This document shows positions 19,360-28,851 of a stretch of 62,342 bases of DNA, piece after piece. The stretch covers positions 1 through 62,342 of the forward strand of contig JAYENR010000089.1 in assembly GCA_034722175.1 (NCBI GenBank), given 5' to 3'. The translations under genes were made by a program, and so were the position numbers. The notes below the pieces were generated by a model that was not told the origin of the DNA, ran no database searches, and worked only from the letters and a program-made list of their open reading frames with translations. The first letter of the stretch is position 1; each line of letters opens with the position of its first letter. Source of the DNA: Thiomicrorhabdus sp034722175 (GTDB lineage Bacteria; Pseudomonadota; Gammaproteobacteria; Thiomicrospirales; Thiomicrospiraceae).

Positions 19360-20478
19360 ATGTCAAGTTTTTCTGATTTACCCAGTCTGTTGCCGTTTCA
19401 TCTGAACTATTTTTCTGCCGAACAAGTGCAGAATGTTCAGCGGTATTTTGGTTCTCTAGAGCAAGGGCTAAGTGCAACTGAATCGGACTGGAAAGCTTCT
19501 AATATCGTTAAGCCTAAACAGTTATCAGGTCTATTTGATGCGGATTTAGCCAAGCGAGTTGATCAGGCGCTTGAATGGGGAGAACAATCCGATCAGCACC
19601 TTATTGCCTTAGAAAATGAAAATTTTCCCAAATTGCTTAAGCAAATTAGTGATCCTCCAATTTTATTATCAGTCAGAGGCTCGGTGGCGCTGTTGGGTGA
19701 TCCTCAATTAGCAATTGTCGGCAGTCGCCATGCTTCCAAGTTAGCGATGAATTCGGCACAAGATTTTGCCCACTTCTTATCTGATCAAGGCCTAGGCATT
19801 ACCAGTGGTCTAGCGTTAGGGATTGATACTGCCGCTCACCAAGGTGGCTTGTTAGGAATTGGAAAAACCGTGGCGGTGGTTGCGACTGGGTTGGATCGTA
19901 TCTACCCCGCCAGTAATAAAACCTTGGGGCATCAAATTGTTGAACAGGGGGCCATGGTTTCAGAGTTTCCATTAGGCACTAAGCCTTTGGCCTTTAACTT
20001 TCCACGCAGGAATCGAATTATTAGTGGTTTAAGTGTGGGGACTCTGGTGGTTGAGGCGGCGTTAAAAAGTGGTTCTTTGATTACGGCAAGAACGGCACTT
20101 GAGCAGGGGCGGGAAGTGTTTGCCATGCCTGGTTCAATTAATAACCCGCAAGCTAAGGGCTGTCATCAGTTGATTAAGCAAGGTGCAAAACTGGTGGAGT
20201 CGGGTCAAGATATTCTGGAAGAGTTAACAGCGGTCATTGACTTGAGTGCAACGGTATCAGATATAACTCCTCAGCAAGATTGGATGGAGCAGTCTCAACC
20301 CACTAAAATAGCTGAAAACCGCCTATTGCAGTATCTAGAATATGAACCGGTTAGTTTAGATGAACTGGTTGTGGTTTCAAAAATTCCAGTGTCCGAAATT
20401 TTAAGTCAAATGATGCTGTTGGAGTTGTCTGGAGAGGTGGAAGCGATGTCAGCTGGGCGCTGGAGGAAAATTAAGTAG
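19360..20478 (+). CDS. dprA: DNA-processing protein DprA
   Basis: 372 residues. The Rossmann-like DprA/Smf core spans about 75-290 with IVGSRHAS, GITSGLALGIDTAAH, VVATGLDRIYP and FPRRNRIISG, followed by VVEAALKSGSLITARTA. N-terminal and C-terminal winged-helix-like regions flank it (the latter EYEPVSLDELV onward). DprA protects incoming single-stranded DNA and loads RecA during natural transformation. The gene is divergent from def, a common neighbour. Together with comM it suggests that this organism has, or had, competence machinery. Confidence 0.95.
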   Translation: MSSFSDLPSLLPFHLNYFSAEQVQNVQRYFGSLEQGLSATESDWKASNIVKPKQLSGLFDADLAKRVDQALEWGEQSDQHLIALENENFPKLLKQISDPPILLSVRGSVALLGDPQLAIVGSRHASKLAMNSAQDFAHFLSDQGLGITSGLALGIDTAAHQGGLLGIGKTVAVVATGLDRIYPASNKTLGHQIVEQGAMVSEFPLGTKPLAFNFPRRNRIISGLSVGTLVVEAALKSGSLITARTALEQGREVFAMPGSINNPQAKGCHQLIKQGAKLVESGQDILEELTAVIDLSATVSDITPQQDWMEQSQPTKIAENRLLQYLEYEPVSLDELVVVSKIPVSEILSQMMLLELSGEVEAMSAGRWRKIK

Positions 20479-20497
20479 TCAAATCCGTGGGTGCTGT

Positions 20498-21415
20498 TTA
20501 TTCAGGCATTTTAACGGTACAGACGACCGAATTACCTTTTTCTGAATACTGTAAATCATCAAAACTTAAATTTTTGGCCATCATAATGCCTCGACCGTGA
20601 TTGTCCATAGCTCGATCAATTGAAAAATCAAGATAAGGTCGGCTATCAAAACCATTTCCCATGTCGCTAATGGTGACAGTTAGAAGTCCATCTTTTCGTT
20701 CAATGAGTACATCGACTTGTTTGTTTTTATTTTCACTTAAAGAGAGACGCTGCTCAATCTCTTGTTGAAGCTGATCGTTGTGTATTAAACGAGTTTTTTC
20801 ACTGTACCCAATAGCTAAATTTCCGTGTTCCACCGCATTGATCATCAGTTCAAATAGTCCAATGCCCACCTTTTGTGGGTTAGGGGTCAGGTAAGCCAAG
20901 ATGTTAGATAAATGTTTCGCTTGCTCAATGGTTTTAAAAGTAAAGTGCGCTGTTTTTAACAGTTGGGCTGCTTGATTTTGACTGTAAGCTTTATTGGTAG
21001 CTTGTTGATGATTGGTAAAGCCTTTAACCGCCGCCTCAACAATAGAGAGCAGGTGGCTTTTGGAAAAAGGTTTAAGTAAATAATAAAATGCACCCGCTTG
21101 AATACCGCGATTAATGTCTTCGTGGCTGTCGGCAGAGGTTTGCAGGATCACAGGGATCATGGCATAACGAGAGTCGGACTTTAGTTCATTTAGTAAGGTA
21201 ATGCCATCTTTATGCGGCATGTGGTAATCGAATAGATAAGCACTGAAGTCATTAGCAGGAAGGCTAGAAATAATCTCTTGAGCCTTTACGCCATCGCTTG
21301 CGGTGGTGATCTTGTATGGAGTATCTTCAAAATAGGCAGATAACAACGCTAAACTGGTCGGATCGTCATCAACCAGTAATAAGTGGTGTGAATGTGTGCT
21401 GCTGTCAGTAGTCAT
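20498..21415 (-). CDS. REC domain fused to RsbW-like HATPase (serine/threonine kinase-like) domain
   Basis: 305 residues. REC (about 10-130): LLLVDDDP, phospho-Asp in LFDYHMP, LQTS and LLKPF all intact. The C-terminal half carries a GHKL fold of the RsbW/anti-sigma type: FELMINAVEHGNL (N box), ISDMGNGFD (G1) and NHGRGIMMA (G2). There is no HisKA region, so it is probably a phosphorylation-gated anti-sigma or adaptor kinase; no STAS or PP2C partner is adjacent. It converges with dprA, leaving 19 bp. Confidence 0.82.
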   Translation of the reverse strand: MTTDSSTHSHHLLLVDDDPTSLALLSAYFEDTPYKITTASDGVKAQEIISSLPANDFSAYLFDYHMPHKDGITLLNELKSDSRYAMIPVILQTSADSHEDINRGIQAGAFYYLLKPFSKSHLLSIVEAAVKGFTNHQQATNKAYSQNQAAQLLKTAHFTFKTIEQAKHLSNILAYLTPNPQKVGIGLFELMINAVEHGNLAIGYSEKTRLIHNDQLQQEIEQRLSLSENKNKQVDVLIERKDGLLTVTISDMGNGFDSRPYLDFSIDRAMDNHGRGIMMAKNLSFDDLQYSEKGNSVVCTVKMPE

Positions 21416-21638
21416 GTTGCCACTGTGACCTATTTAAAATAATGAAAAGTAAGACCCCTTTATTATAAGTAATTTGTTGTAGTTTAGGCAGGGCTTTTCA
21501 AGGTTTATTACTTATTAATAGTGAACTTTTAGTAAAAACTTGAAGTTATTTGCAGAATTAGTTTGCAAATTGCTCTAAAGTTTTGCACCCTTTAAAAATA
21601 GTAAATGCACACATAAATTTTTTTAGAGCTTGGAATAA

Positions 21639-24185
21639 ATGACAAATTTGGTAATAGTGGAGTCCCCTGCAAAGGCGAAGACCATCGAAAAATATCTGGG
21701 TAAAGGGTTTACCGTTCGTTCTAGTTACGGACATATACGAGATATTCAAAAGAAAGGCATGGGGATTGATCTAGAGAACGGATTTATTCCGAGTTATGAG
21801 ATCTCGCCAGACAAACGTAAAAATGTCACCGAGTTAAGAAAGCTCACCAAAGAGGCTGAAACAGTTTGGCTAGCGACTGATGAGGACCGCGAAGGGGAAG
21901 CCATTGCTTGGCACCTAGCGGAAGCCCTAAAGTTAGATATTAATGACACTAAACGTATTGTATTTCATGAAATTACTAAGCCAGCTATTCAGAAAGCCAT
22001 TGCCGAACCGCGCAAAGTGGACATGGATCTGGTTGAAGCACAACAAGCTCGCCGCATTTTAGATCGAATTGTTGGTTTTGAACTCTCTCCAATTTTGTGG
22101 AAAAAAATTCGAACAGGCCTGTCTGCAGGGCGTGTTCAGTCGGTTGCGGTGCGCCTGATTGTAGAGCGTGAGAGAGAGGTTGATGCCTTTGAATCGACTT
22201 CAGTTTTTCGAGTTCAAGGAACGCTTAACTTACTGGATGACTCAGGTAAAGAGTTAGGCCTTTTAGAAGTCAAACGCACTGCTGCATTTGATAGTGAAGA
22301 GAAAGCAACAGCCTTTTTGGAAGCAGTATCTAAAGCCAACTTAAGTGTTTTGTCGTTAGAAGAGAAACCAGCTAAACGTTCTCCAAAAGCCCCCTTTACT
22401 ACGTCGACTTTGCAGCAGGAGGCCTCTTCAAAACTTGGTTTCTCTGTTAAGCAGACCATGATGGTGGCGCAACGTTTATATGAGTCTGGAAAGATCACCT
22501 ATATGCGTACCGACTCGGTGAATTTATCGGAATTAGCGATTGATCAAGCTAAGGATGTAATTAGTAAAGAGTACGGTTCGGATTACAGTCATTCCAGACG
22601 TTATAAAACTAAAAATGCCGATGCTCAAGAGGCTCACGAAGCGATTCGTCCTACGGATTTCGGAATGAAAACCGTTGAAGGTGAGCGTAACGAACAACGT
22701 CTTTATCAGCTGATTTGGCGTCGTGCGATGGCATCACAAATGGCGGATGCACAGTTAAAACGAACTACGGTTGATATTGGAATTGACCTGTTGCCTGGTG
22801 ACAAGTTTACTGCCAAAGGTGAAGTGGTTGTATTTGATGGTTTTTTAAAAGCTTACGATCTTGATGATAAAAATGAAGATGGTTTACTGCCGCCGATGAA
22901 AATAGGTCAGGCGTTAAGTGTGGCTGAATTGATTGGTCGTGAAAGCTTTAGTCGTCCGCCAGCACGTTATAACGAAGCCAGTTTGGTTCGTACTTTGGAA
23001 GAGATGGGAATTGGACGTCCATCGACCTATGCGCCCACCATTGATACCGTGCAACAGCGTGGTTATGTGGTAAAAGAAGATCGCGAAGGTAAGGAACGTG
23101 AATATCGTCAGATTACTTTGAATCCAGAAAAGTTGTTGGCTGAAACCTTGACAGAGATGGCGGGTAGTGAAAAAAATAAACTGTTTCCAACTGATATTGC
23201 CGGCATTGTAACCAACTTTTTAGTTAAGCATTTTGGTGATGTATTGGACTATCAGTTTACCGCTAAAGTAGAAGATAAGTTCGATACCATTGCTCAAGGT
23301 GATATTCAGTGGCAAGTGATGTTGGACGAGTTTTATAAACAGTTTCACCCGAAAGTGGTGGCCGCAGAAGATGTCTCTCGAGAAGAGGCAGGGCAAGCTC
23401 GTTTATTAGGTGAGCACCCCAAAAATGGTAAACCCATGTTTGTTAAAATTGGCCGTTTTGGGCCTTACGTTCAGCTTGGTGACGGTGAAAATGAAGAAAA
23501 ACCTACCTTTGCAAGCTTAATGCCTGGTCAGAAAATGGATCTACTGACTTTAGAGCAAGCTTTAGAGTTGTTTAAACTGCCGAGAGAAGTGGGTGAAATG
23601 CCAGAGTCTTATCATGCCAAAGCGGTAGATGGTTCTGAGTTTGGTGTAGAGAAAGGTCAGGTCATTATTGCTAAGCAGGGACCGTTTGGACCTTATTTGG
23701 AGTATGGCGTTAAAAAGTATGCCCCAATTAAAGGCTATGATCCTTTAAGTATTGAACTTGAAGATGCGGTTGCGTTAATTGAAGCGAAGATTCAAGCAGA
23801 AGCGGATAAAATCCTTAAAACTTTTCCAGGCACGGACGTCAAAATTTTGAAAGGGCGTTGGGGGCCTTACATTACCGATATTACAACTAAGAAAAACGCT
23901 AAAATTGCTAAAGATGAAGAGGCGTTGGAATTAAGTTTGGAAGAGTGTCAGAAGCGTTTAGATGAAGCGCCTGAACCGAAAAAGCGTGGTCGTGCTGCGG
24001 CGAAGAAAAAGGCACCCGCTAAAAAAGCGCCAGCTAAGAAGGCAGCAGCGAAAAAGCCAGCAGCTAAGAAAAAAGCGCCAGCTAAAAAATCGGCAGCGAA
24101 AAAACCAGCGGCTAAGAAAGCCTCTACTAAAAAAACGACTGCCAAAAAAACACCGGCTAAAAAGTCAGTAACTAAAAAAGAGTAA
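21639..24185 (+). CDS. topA: DNA topoisomerase I with long lysine/alanine-rich tail
   Basis: 848 residues. TOPRIM motifs VIVESPAKAKTI at residue 4 and ATDEDREGEAI near 80 are present; the active-site Tyr is in ITYMRTDSVNLS near 290, and KIRTGLSAGRVQSVA is the conserved arginine region. After the core (about 600) come toprim-associated C-terminal repeats (each with RFGPYVQLG- or PFGPYLEYG-like cores) rather than Cys4 zinc ribbons, then about 70 residues of AKKxPAKK repeats resembling histone H1. It relaxes negative supercoils behind polymerases. The repeat copy at 22114-22121 encodes TGL within the arginine motif. Confidence 0.95.
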   Translation: MTNLVIVESPAKAKTIEKYLGKGFTVRSSYGHIRDIQKKGMGIDLENGFIPSYEISPDKRKNVTELRKLTKEAETVWLATDEDREGEAIAWHLAEALKLDINDTKRIVFHEITKPAIQKAIAEPRKVDMDLVEAQQARRILDRIVGFELSPILWKKIRTGLSAGRVQSVAVRLIVEREREVDAFESTSVFRVQGTLNLLDDSGKELGLLEVKRTAAFDSEEKATAFLEAVSKANLSVLSLEEKPAKRSPKAPFTTSTLQQEASSKLGFSVKQTMMVAQRLYESGKITYMRTDSVNLSELAIDQAKDVISKEYGSDYSHSRRYKTKNADAQEAHEAIRPTDFGMKTVEGERNEQRLYQLIWRRAMASQMADAQLKRTTVDIGIDLLPGDKFTAKGEVVVFDGFLKAYDLDDKNEDGLLPPMKIGQALSVAELIGRESFSRPPARYNEASLVRTLEEMGIGRPSTYAPTIDTVQQRGYVVKEDREGKEREYRQITLNPEKLLAETLTEMAGSEKNKLFPTDIAGIVTNFLVKHFGDVLDYQFTAKVEDKFDTIAQGDIQWQVMLDEFYKQFHPKVVAAEDVSREEAGQARLLGEHPKNGKPMFVKIGRFGPYVQLGDGENEEKPTFASLMPGQKMDLLTLEQALELFKLPREVGEMPESYHAKAVDGSEFGVEKGQVIIAKQGPFGPYLEYGVKKYAPIKGYDPLSIELEDAVALIEAKIQAEADKILKTFPGTDVKILKGRWGPYITDITTKKNAKIAKDEEALELSLEECQKRLDEAPEPKKRGRAAAKKKAPAKKAPAKKAAAKKPAAKKKAPAKKSAAKKPAAKKASTKKTTAKKTPAKKSVTKKE
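23985..24180 (+). repeat. Low-complexity AKK/PAKK coding repeat at the end of topA
   Basis: The last 65 codons or so of topA are degenerate repeats encoding A-K-K-x-P/A-A-K-K units. Codon use varies between copies (aaa/aag, gct/gcg/gca), so the tract seems old and maintained at protein level rather than a recent DNA slippage. Similar tails are known on some bacterial TopA proteins and increase DNA affinity and processivity. Confidence 0.85.
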
Positions 24186-24208
24186 TTGCTTTAAGGTGAC
24201 GTTTAATT

Positions 24209-24265
24209 AAGCCTGTTTGTTGTCACTTAGTTAAGTGCAAGCAAACAGGCTTTTTTATTTTTTTT
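24209..24265 (+). terminator. Rho-independent terminator of topA
   Basis: Stem AGCCTGTTTG (24210-24219) pairs with CAAACAGGCT (24242-24251), with an inner hairpin CACTTA/TAAGTG and a following run of T. It lies 24 bp after the topA stop and reads in the plus direction. Confidence 0.9.
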
Positions 24266-24266
24266 A

Positions 24267-24290
24267 AACTGACCAGACCTGGTTGGTTTA
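24267..24290. repeat. Imperfect 24-bp palindrome around CAGACCTG
   Basis: The element reads AAACTGACCAGACCTGG followed by TTGGTTT; it is a one-mismatch copy of the AAACTGA-(C/A)CAGGCCTG dyad. It sits between convergent topA and the GGDEF gene, directly after the topA terminator T-tract. Confidence 0.7.
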
Positions 24291-24318
24291 AAAACACTTT
24301 GTTGTCATATAAGCGTGT

Positions 24319-25878
24319 TTAAGCAACCTGTTGATCTGCTTTTAACTGTTCTGAAAATTCACAATATTGTCCTTTACCGGCGTGTTTTGCATGGTACATG
24401 GCAGTATCTGCGGCTTTCATTAATGATTGTCGATCCGCAGCTTGTTCAGGGTAGTGGGCAATACCGATGCTGGAGCCAATCTTTATCTCATGATGATGAA
24501 TACGGAAGGGTTGGTTCAAGCGTTCAGTGATACGTTGAGCAATGTCAGTCGCGGATAGGTTGCTTAAACTCTGCTCGTAATAGAGTACAAACTCATCCCC
24601 TCCTACTCGAGCTAGCAGTGCATTTTCGGGGATTAGTTTTTGGATCTCTTTACCTACTGACCGAAGAAGTAAATCGCCAATGTCATGTCCAAGCGTATCG
24701 TTCACTTTCTTAAAATAATCTAAATCTAAAAACATCAGTGTGATATCCCGATTCGGGAGCAGATCATTTTTTAGGTTTTGATAGAGTTTGTTACGATTAG
24801 CTAGTCCGGTCACACTGTCAATATTAGCCAAGTCATTGAGTGCTGTTTCAATGCGCTTTAGGTCAGTAATGTCGGAGTGAATAAAGCTGTAATGCAAGCT
24901 TTGTGTTGTATCGTGAAAGATCTTTTTTAGGCTGATTCGACTGGCCAATTTTAACTCACCATTTTCATCAAGTAAGTTTAGTTGACCTTTCCAAAAACCT
25001 TCTTGATCGAGTGTTTCTAAAATAGCAGTATCAGTCTGAGTTTGTAAGCTATTTAGCAAGGTGTTTAGATCCGTTGTGTCTTGATTACCAGTCGCTTTTT
25101 CCAAGGTTTGGCAAAGTGCATGGTTACAACGAACCACTTTCATATTTTCATCTGTAATGGCAATGCCTTCTGAAGCATGTTCAATCACGGTCGCATCGAC
25201 TTCTAGTTCGTCTTCAATCCATTTCTGTTCACTGACATCTAAACGAATTGCACAGATTTTTTCAATTTCTCCATCCGCATCATGAAATACTTGGCCTTTG
25301 TCATGCACCCATACATAGTGTCCATCTTCATGTTGTATGCGATGAGTGCATTCAAATAATTTTTGTTCGCCACTTAAGATTTTTAAAAAGCCTTGCTGCA
25401 CCGCTTGCTGGTCTTTAGGGTGAACACGTTGTTGTAAGTCATGTAAGTTGTTGAGCAGGTCATTTTTCGATAGGCCAATCATTTTTTTCCATTGGGCTGA
25501 AAAGTTTGCCTGATTGGTTTTGATATTCCACTCCCAGTAAGCAAATTGTTCATTTTGCATTAAGGCTTGGATCTGTTGATCTTCTTCTTGGTGTTGATGT
25601 TTCAGGTCTTTGATAAGTTGTTTGTAATACAAGGCTTGCTGTTTCAGTTCTCGTTGTAGTCTATGGCTTTGCATTGGGCTAATAATGGATAAGCTACTTA
25701 ATACGCCAAGCAAAATGACCATTGTTAATAAAATTGACTGTTCAGGTAGTTCAAACGGCAGGGTGATATTAATCATGGTCTGGATTGGCGTGAGTAACTG
25801 CCACAAAGCAAGCACAAGGCTAAACCATAATAAAAGCAAAATGCTAGGTTTGGTTAAGAGTAAGAATAGAGCTTTCAT
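24319..25878 (-). CDS. Membrane-bound PAS-PAS-GGDEF diguanylate cyclase
   Basis: 519 residues. Two N-terminal membrane segments (about 10-35 and 45-68) with a short loop between them, then a coiled coil, PAS-3-like domain (about 105-225, ending RLDVSEQK), a second PAS (about 230-345) and GGDEF (about 350-515). The active site is RVGGDEFVLYY, so cyclase activity is expected; no RxxD inhibitory site precedes it. It is convergent with topA across the terminator and repeat at 24209-24290. The signal sensed is unknown. Confidence 0.88.
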   Translation of the reverse strand: MKALFLLLTKPSILLLLWFSLVLALWQLLTPIQTMINITLPFELPEQSILLTMVILLGVLSSLSIISPMQSHRLQRELKQQALYYKQLIKDLKHQHQEEDQQIQALMQNEQFAYWEWNIKTNQANFSAQWKKMIGLSKNDLLNNLHDLQQRVHPKDQQAVQQGFLKILSGEQKLFECTHRIQHEDGHYVWVHDKGQVFHDADGEIEKICAIRLDVSEQKWIEDELEVDATVIEHASEGIAITDENMKVVRCNHALCQTLEKATGNQDTTDLNTLLNSLQTQTDTAILETLDQEGFWKGQLNLLDENGELKLASRISLKKIFHDTTQSLHYSFIHSDITDLKRIETALNDLANIDSVTGLANRNKLYQNLKNDLLPNRDITLMFLDLDYFKKVNDTLGHDIGDLLLRSVGKEIQKLIPENALLARVGGDEFVLYYEQSLSNLSATDIAQRITERLNQPFRIHHHEIKIGSSIGIAHYPEQAADRQSLMKAADTAMYHAKHAGKGQYCEFSEQLKADQQVA

Positions 25879-26248
25879 TTGAATTCATTTTAATTAGTAA
25901 AACTGAATCAATTATATATGGCTGGTTTTACTCAGGTGATGGATTAAAAATTGGCTAGTATAAAAAAACTTGGGTTTGTTAAGGGATTGAAAAAAATAGT
26001 ATGGCAGTGATAGGTTTAATTGCTCAAATTTGCTTTTTAAGTATGGAGTCCTAGATAAAATTATAGAAAATAAAATTAACAAAACAGTAGGCCTGATGGA
26101 GTTTAGATAATAAAAAGCAAAAAAACTTTTTTAAGTGGGTAATCCCTTTTCCATCTGTAGCTGGTTTTTAGTAAAATACCTCTTTTATTTTTCGGCATAA
26201 ATAGTCTGGTTTCGGTTTTACGATTCTATAGATTTAAGAGAGAGCTCC
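25879..26248. other. Divergent intergenic region upstream of argS (370 bp)
   Basis: No open reading frame of interest. AT-rich, likely holding the divergent promoters of the GGDEF gene and argS; a TAAAAT block at about 26175 could be a -10 for argS. A TAGGCCTG repeat variant is present at 26088-26095. I see no convincing leader peptide or riboswitch. Confidence 0.5.
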
Positions 26249-28021
26249 ATGAAGCAGCAAATTGCGCATATTTTGACCCACGTTATTCAACAATTAAAAG
26301 AGCAAGGAGTCCTGCCTAAGGACGCCGCTCCACGTATTAATATTGAAAATACGCGTGATAAGTCACATGGAGACTTGGCAACGAACTTAGCGATGATGGC
26401 CACCAAAATGGCAGGTATGCCGCCACGTGTTTTGGCTGAAAAGATTGTTGAGATCATCGAAGCCATGGAAGATCGTGGTTCATTAGAAAAAGTTGAAATT
26501 GCTGGGCCAGGGTTTATTAACTTTTTTATGAAAGATGATGCCAAGTTTGCGATTGTTGAACAGGTCTTTGCTAAAGCTGAAAATTTTGGTCGCTGTAATG
26601 TTGGGCAGGGTAAGTCGGTCATGGTGGAGTTTGTCTCTGCTAACCCAACGGGTCCTTTGCATGTAGGGCACGGCCGTGGTGCTGCCTATGGCGCGAGTGT
26701 GGCAAGCTTGCTTGAAGAAGCGGGATTTGACGTTGCTCGTGAATACTATGTGAATGATGCTGGCCGCCAAATGGATATTTTGGCAACGTCGGTTTGGTTA
26801 CGTTATTTGGCGGTATGTGGTGAAGAGTTTACCTTTCCAAGTAACGGCTATAAAGGTGATTACGTTTTTGAAATTAGTGAGCAGTTAAAAGCGGAGTATG
26901 GTGAAACTTTACGAAAGCCTGCTTTTGAAGTGTTTTCAGGTGTCTGTGCCGATGAAGGTCAAACCGATGGCAATAAAGAAAAACACATTGATGATTTGAT
27001 TCTGAAAGCGAAAAATATGCTGGGATCAAAACATTACGATATCGTGTTTGATGCTGCTTTAAATACGATTTTAAGTGATATTAAAGAAGATTTAGCAGGC
27101 TTTAATGTCACCTTTGATAACTGGTTCTCTGAACGTTCATTAATGGAGAGTGGCGTGATTGATGCAGCTTTAGAAAAGTTGCAACAAGCCGGTAAGATTT
27201 ATGAACAGAATGGGGCTTTATGGTTCCGCTCAACGGAATACGGTGATGAAAAAGACCGTGTTGTTGTGCGTGATAATGGCCTAAAAACCTATTTTGCATC
27301 AGATATCGCGTATCACTTTAATAAATTAGAGCGTGGCTTTGATGTCTTAATTGATGTTTGGGGATCGGATCACCACGGTTACGTTCCTCGTGTCCGCGCC
27401 GCGATGCAGGCGTTAGACACCAATCCTGATGCGTTGGAAGTTTTGCTGGTACAGTTTGCAGTACTCTATCGTGGTGGTGAAAAGCTGGCGATGTCAACGC
27501 GTAGTGGACAGTTTGTGACCTTACGTGAACTGCGTGAAGAGGTCGGTGCAGATGCGGCTCGTTTCTTCTATGTTCAGCGTAAATCTGAACAGCACATGGA
27601 TTTTGATTTGGATTTAGCGAAATCGCAGTCTAATGAAAACCCTGTTTATTATATTCAGTATGCTCATGCTCGTATTTCAGGTGTGATTCAGCAGGCGAAA
27701 GATAAAGGCTATACGGTTGATACCCAGGCAGGCTTGGCTGCTTTAAATCAATTAGATTTAGAGCAAGAGAGTGATGTGGCGGTGCTATTGGCGAAATATC
27801 CTGAGATGATTGCGCGTGCGGCAGTGGCATATGAACCACATCAAATTGCATACTATCTAAAAGACCTTGCTCAAGGCTTGCACTCTTATTACAACGCTTG
27901 TCATTTTATTGTTGAAGAGGACGATATCCGTAATGCACGTTTAACCTTGGTGTTAGCCGTACAGCAGGTCATTAAAAATGGTTTAGCGATCTTAGGTGTC
28001 TCAGCACCAGAAAAAATGTAA
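26249..28021 (+). CDS. argS: Arginyl-tRNA synthetase
   Basis: 590 residues, the normal length. The N-terminal additional domain (about 1-110) precedes the class Ia signature FVSANPTGPLHVGHGRG near 125-145 (HIGH-like HVGH). The KMSKS region is degenerate, MSTRSGQFVT near 415, as expected for ArgRS; the DALR anticodon-binding domain ends at MQ-type residues. It charges tRNA-Arg. A 24-bp palindrome with CAGGCCTG lies 10 bp past the stop. Confidence 0.96.
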   Translation: MKQQIAHILTHVIQQLKEQGVLPKDAAPRINIENTRDKSHGDLATNLAMMATKMAGMPPRVLAEKIVEIIEAMEDRGSLEKVEIAGPGFINFFMKDDAKFAIVEQVFAKAENFGRCNVGQGKSVMVEFVSANPTGPLHVGHGRGAAYGASVASLLEEAGFDVAREYYVNDAGRQMDILATSVWLRYLAVCGEEFTFPSNGYKGDYVFEISEQLKAEYGETLRKPAFEVFSGVCADEGQTDGNKEKHIDDLILKAKNMLGSKHYDIVFDAALNTILSDIKEDLAGFNVTFDNWFSERSLMESGVIDAALEKLQQAGKIYEQNGALWFRSTEYGDEKDRVVVRDNGLKTYFASDIAYHFNKLERGFDVLIDVWGSDHHGYVPRVRAAMQALDTNPDALEVLLVQFAVLYRGGEKLAMSTRSGQFVTLRELREEVGADAARFFYVQRKSEQHMDFDLDLAKSQSNENPVYYIQYAHARISGVIQQAKDKGYTVDTQAGLAALNQLDLEQESDVAVLLAKYPEMIARAAVAYEPHQIAYYLKDLAQGLHSYYNACHFIVEEDDIRNARLTLVLAVQQVIKNGLAILGVSAPEKM

Positions 28022-28030
28022 GTCAATTTT

Positions 28031-28054
28031 AAACTGAACAGGCCTGTTCAGTTT
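28031..28054. repeat. Perfect 24-bp palindrome centred on CAGGCCTG, after argS
   Basis: The left half is AAACTGAACAGG and the right half is its exact reverse complement. It is the best copy of the interspersed element and lies 10 bp after the argS stop. It could fold as a stem only with a very small loop and is not followed by a clear T run, so it need not be a terminator. Confidence 0.9.
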
Positions 28055-28191
28055 GTTTGTCGCTTTTCTTTGGTTGCTGCAATGGTTAATCCATTGATAG
28101 TCTATGTCTTATTTGTGTTAACTATCTGGCAGCTAGGTTCTTAGTTAACGGTTAAGTTTTTATTGTGTTGTTTTATTAATTAAGGTGCTTA

Positions 28192-28836
28192 ATGTCACGC
28201 GACTATCGATACGGACATAATGCGAAAGCGAAAGGTTTTCAGCGTCGTTCACAGCAGAAACCTGCTGATCGTGGCCGTTCAGTAGGAAAAATTTGGCTGA
28301 TTGGCACCTTGGTTTCAGTCAATTTTTTGGGTGGGTTTTTGATTGTGCAGCATTTTATGAGCAGTCAGAGTGCAAAAGAGACCGTAGCACCGTCTGAAAT
28401 TTATGCAGAAGTGACGCAGCCAGTTAAAGAAGAAAAAACGGTTATAACGGTACAAGCTTTAGCAGTCTCTCCAGCCGTTGATAATGATAATTCTGACGAG
28501 ATTGCAGAACAGGTTAAAGCGCCAAAATACAGCTTTTATAAAGGTCTGAAAGAGTCTGAAGTGATTGTGGATGCTGTGCCGATTTCAGTTCAACTGGATT
28601 CTGCCTATTATATTTTGGCTGGTACCTTTGGCTCAGAAAAGGTTGCGTTAAATGAGCAGAAGCGTTTGGCGAGGTTGGGGCAGGAAGTGAAAATGGGGCC
28701 CATTAAAGGCAAAACACGCACCTATTACCGTTTAAGTGTGGGGCCTTACACAGATCGTCTGATTATGAATGCTAAACGTAATGAATTGAGACGTTTAGGT
28801 GTGGATACTTTATTACTTAAATCAAAGACACAGTAA
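28192..28836 (+). CDS. SPOR-domain membrane protein (FtsN-like)
   Basis: 214 residues: short basic cytoplasmic N-terminus (RDYRYGHNAKAKG), one membrane helix (about 37-58, IWLIGTLVSVNFLGGF), a variable linker, and a C-terminal SPOR domain (about 138-210; YYILAGTFGS, LSVGPY) that would bind denuded peptidoglycan in the periplasm at division sites. The argS-to-SPOR gene order is common in gammaproteobacteria, where the gene is often called ftsN; identity with FtsN is not certain. It converges with the next GGDEF gene at 15 bp. Confidence 0.85.
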   Translation: MSRDYRYGHNAKAKGFQRRSQQKPADRGRSVGKIWLIGTLVSVNFLGGFLIVQHFMSSQSAKETVAPSEIYAEVTQPVKEEKTVITVQALAVSPAVDNDNSDEIAEQVKAPKYSFYKGLKESEVIVDAVPISVQLDSAYYILAGTFGSEKVALNEQKRLARLGQEVKMGPIKGKTRTYYRLSVGPYTDRLIMNAKRNELRRLGVDTLLLKSKTQ

Positions 28837-28851
28837 ATTAGACAACATCTC

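Noticed and set aside
24209..24265. Possible extra CAGGCCTG-type element in the topA terminator stem
   Set aside because: CAAACAGGCT/AGCCTGTTTG contains CAGGC and GCCTG, but no AGGCCT core; it is an ordinary terminator.
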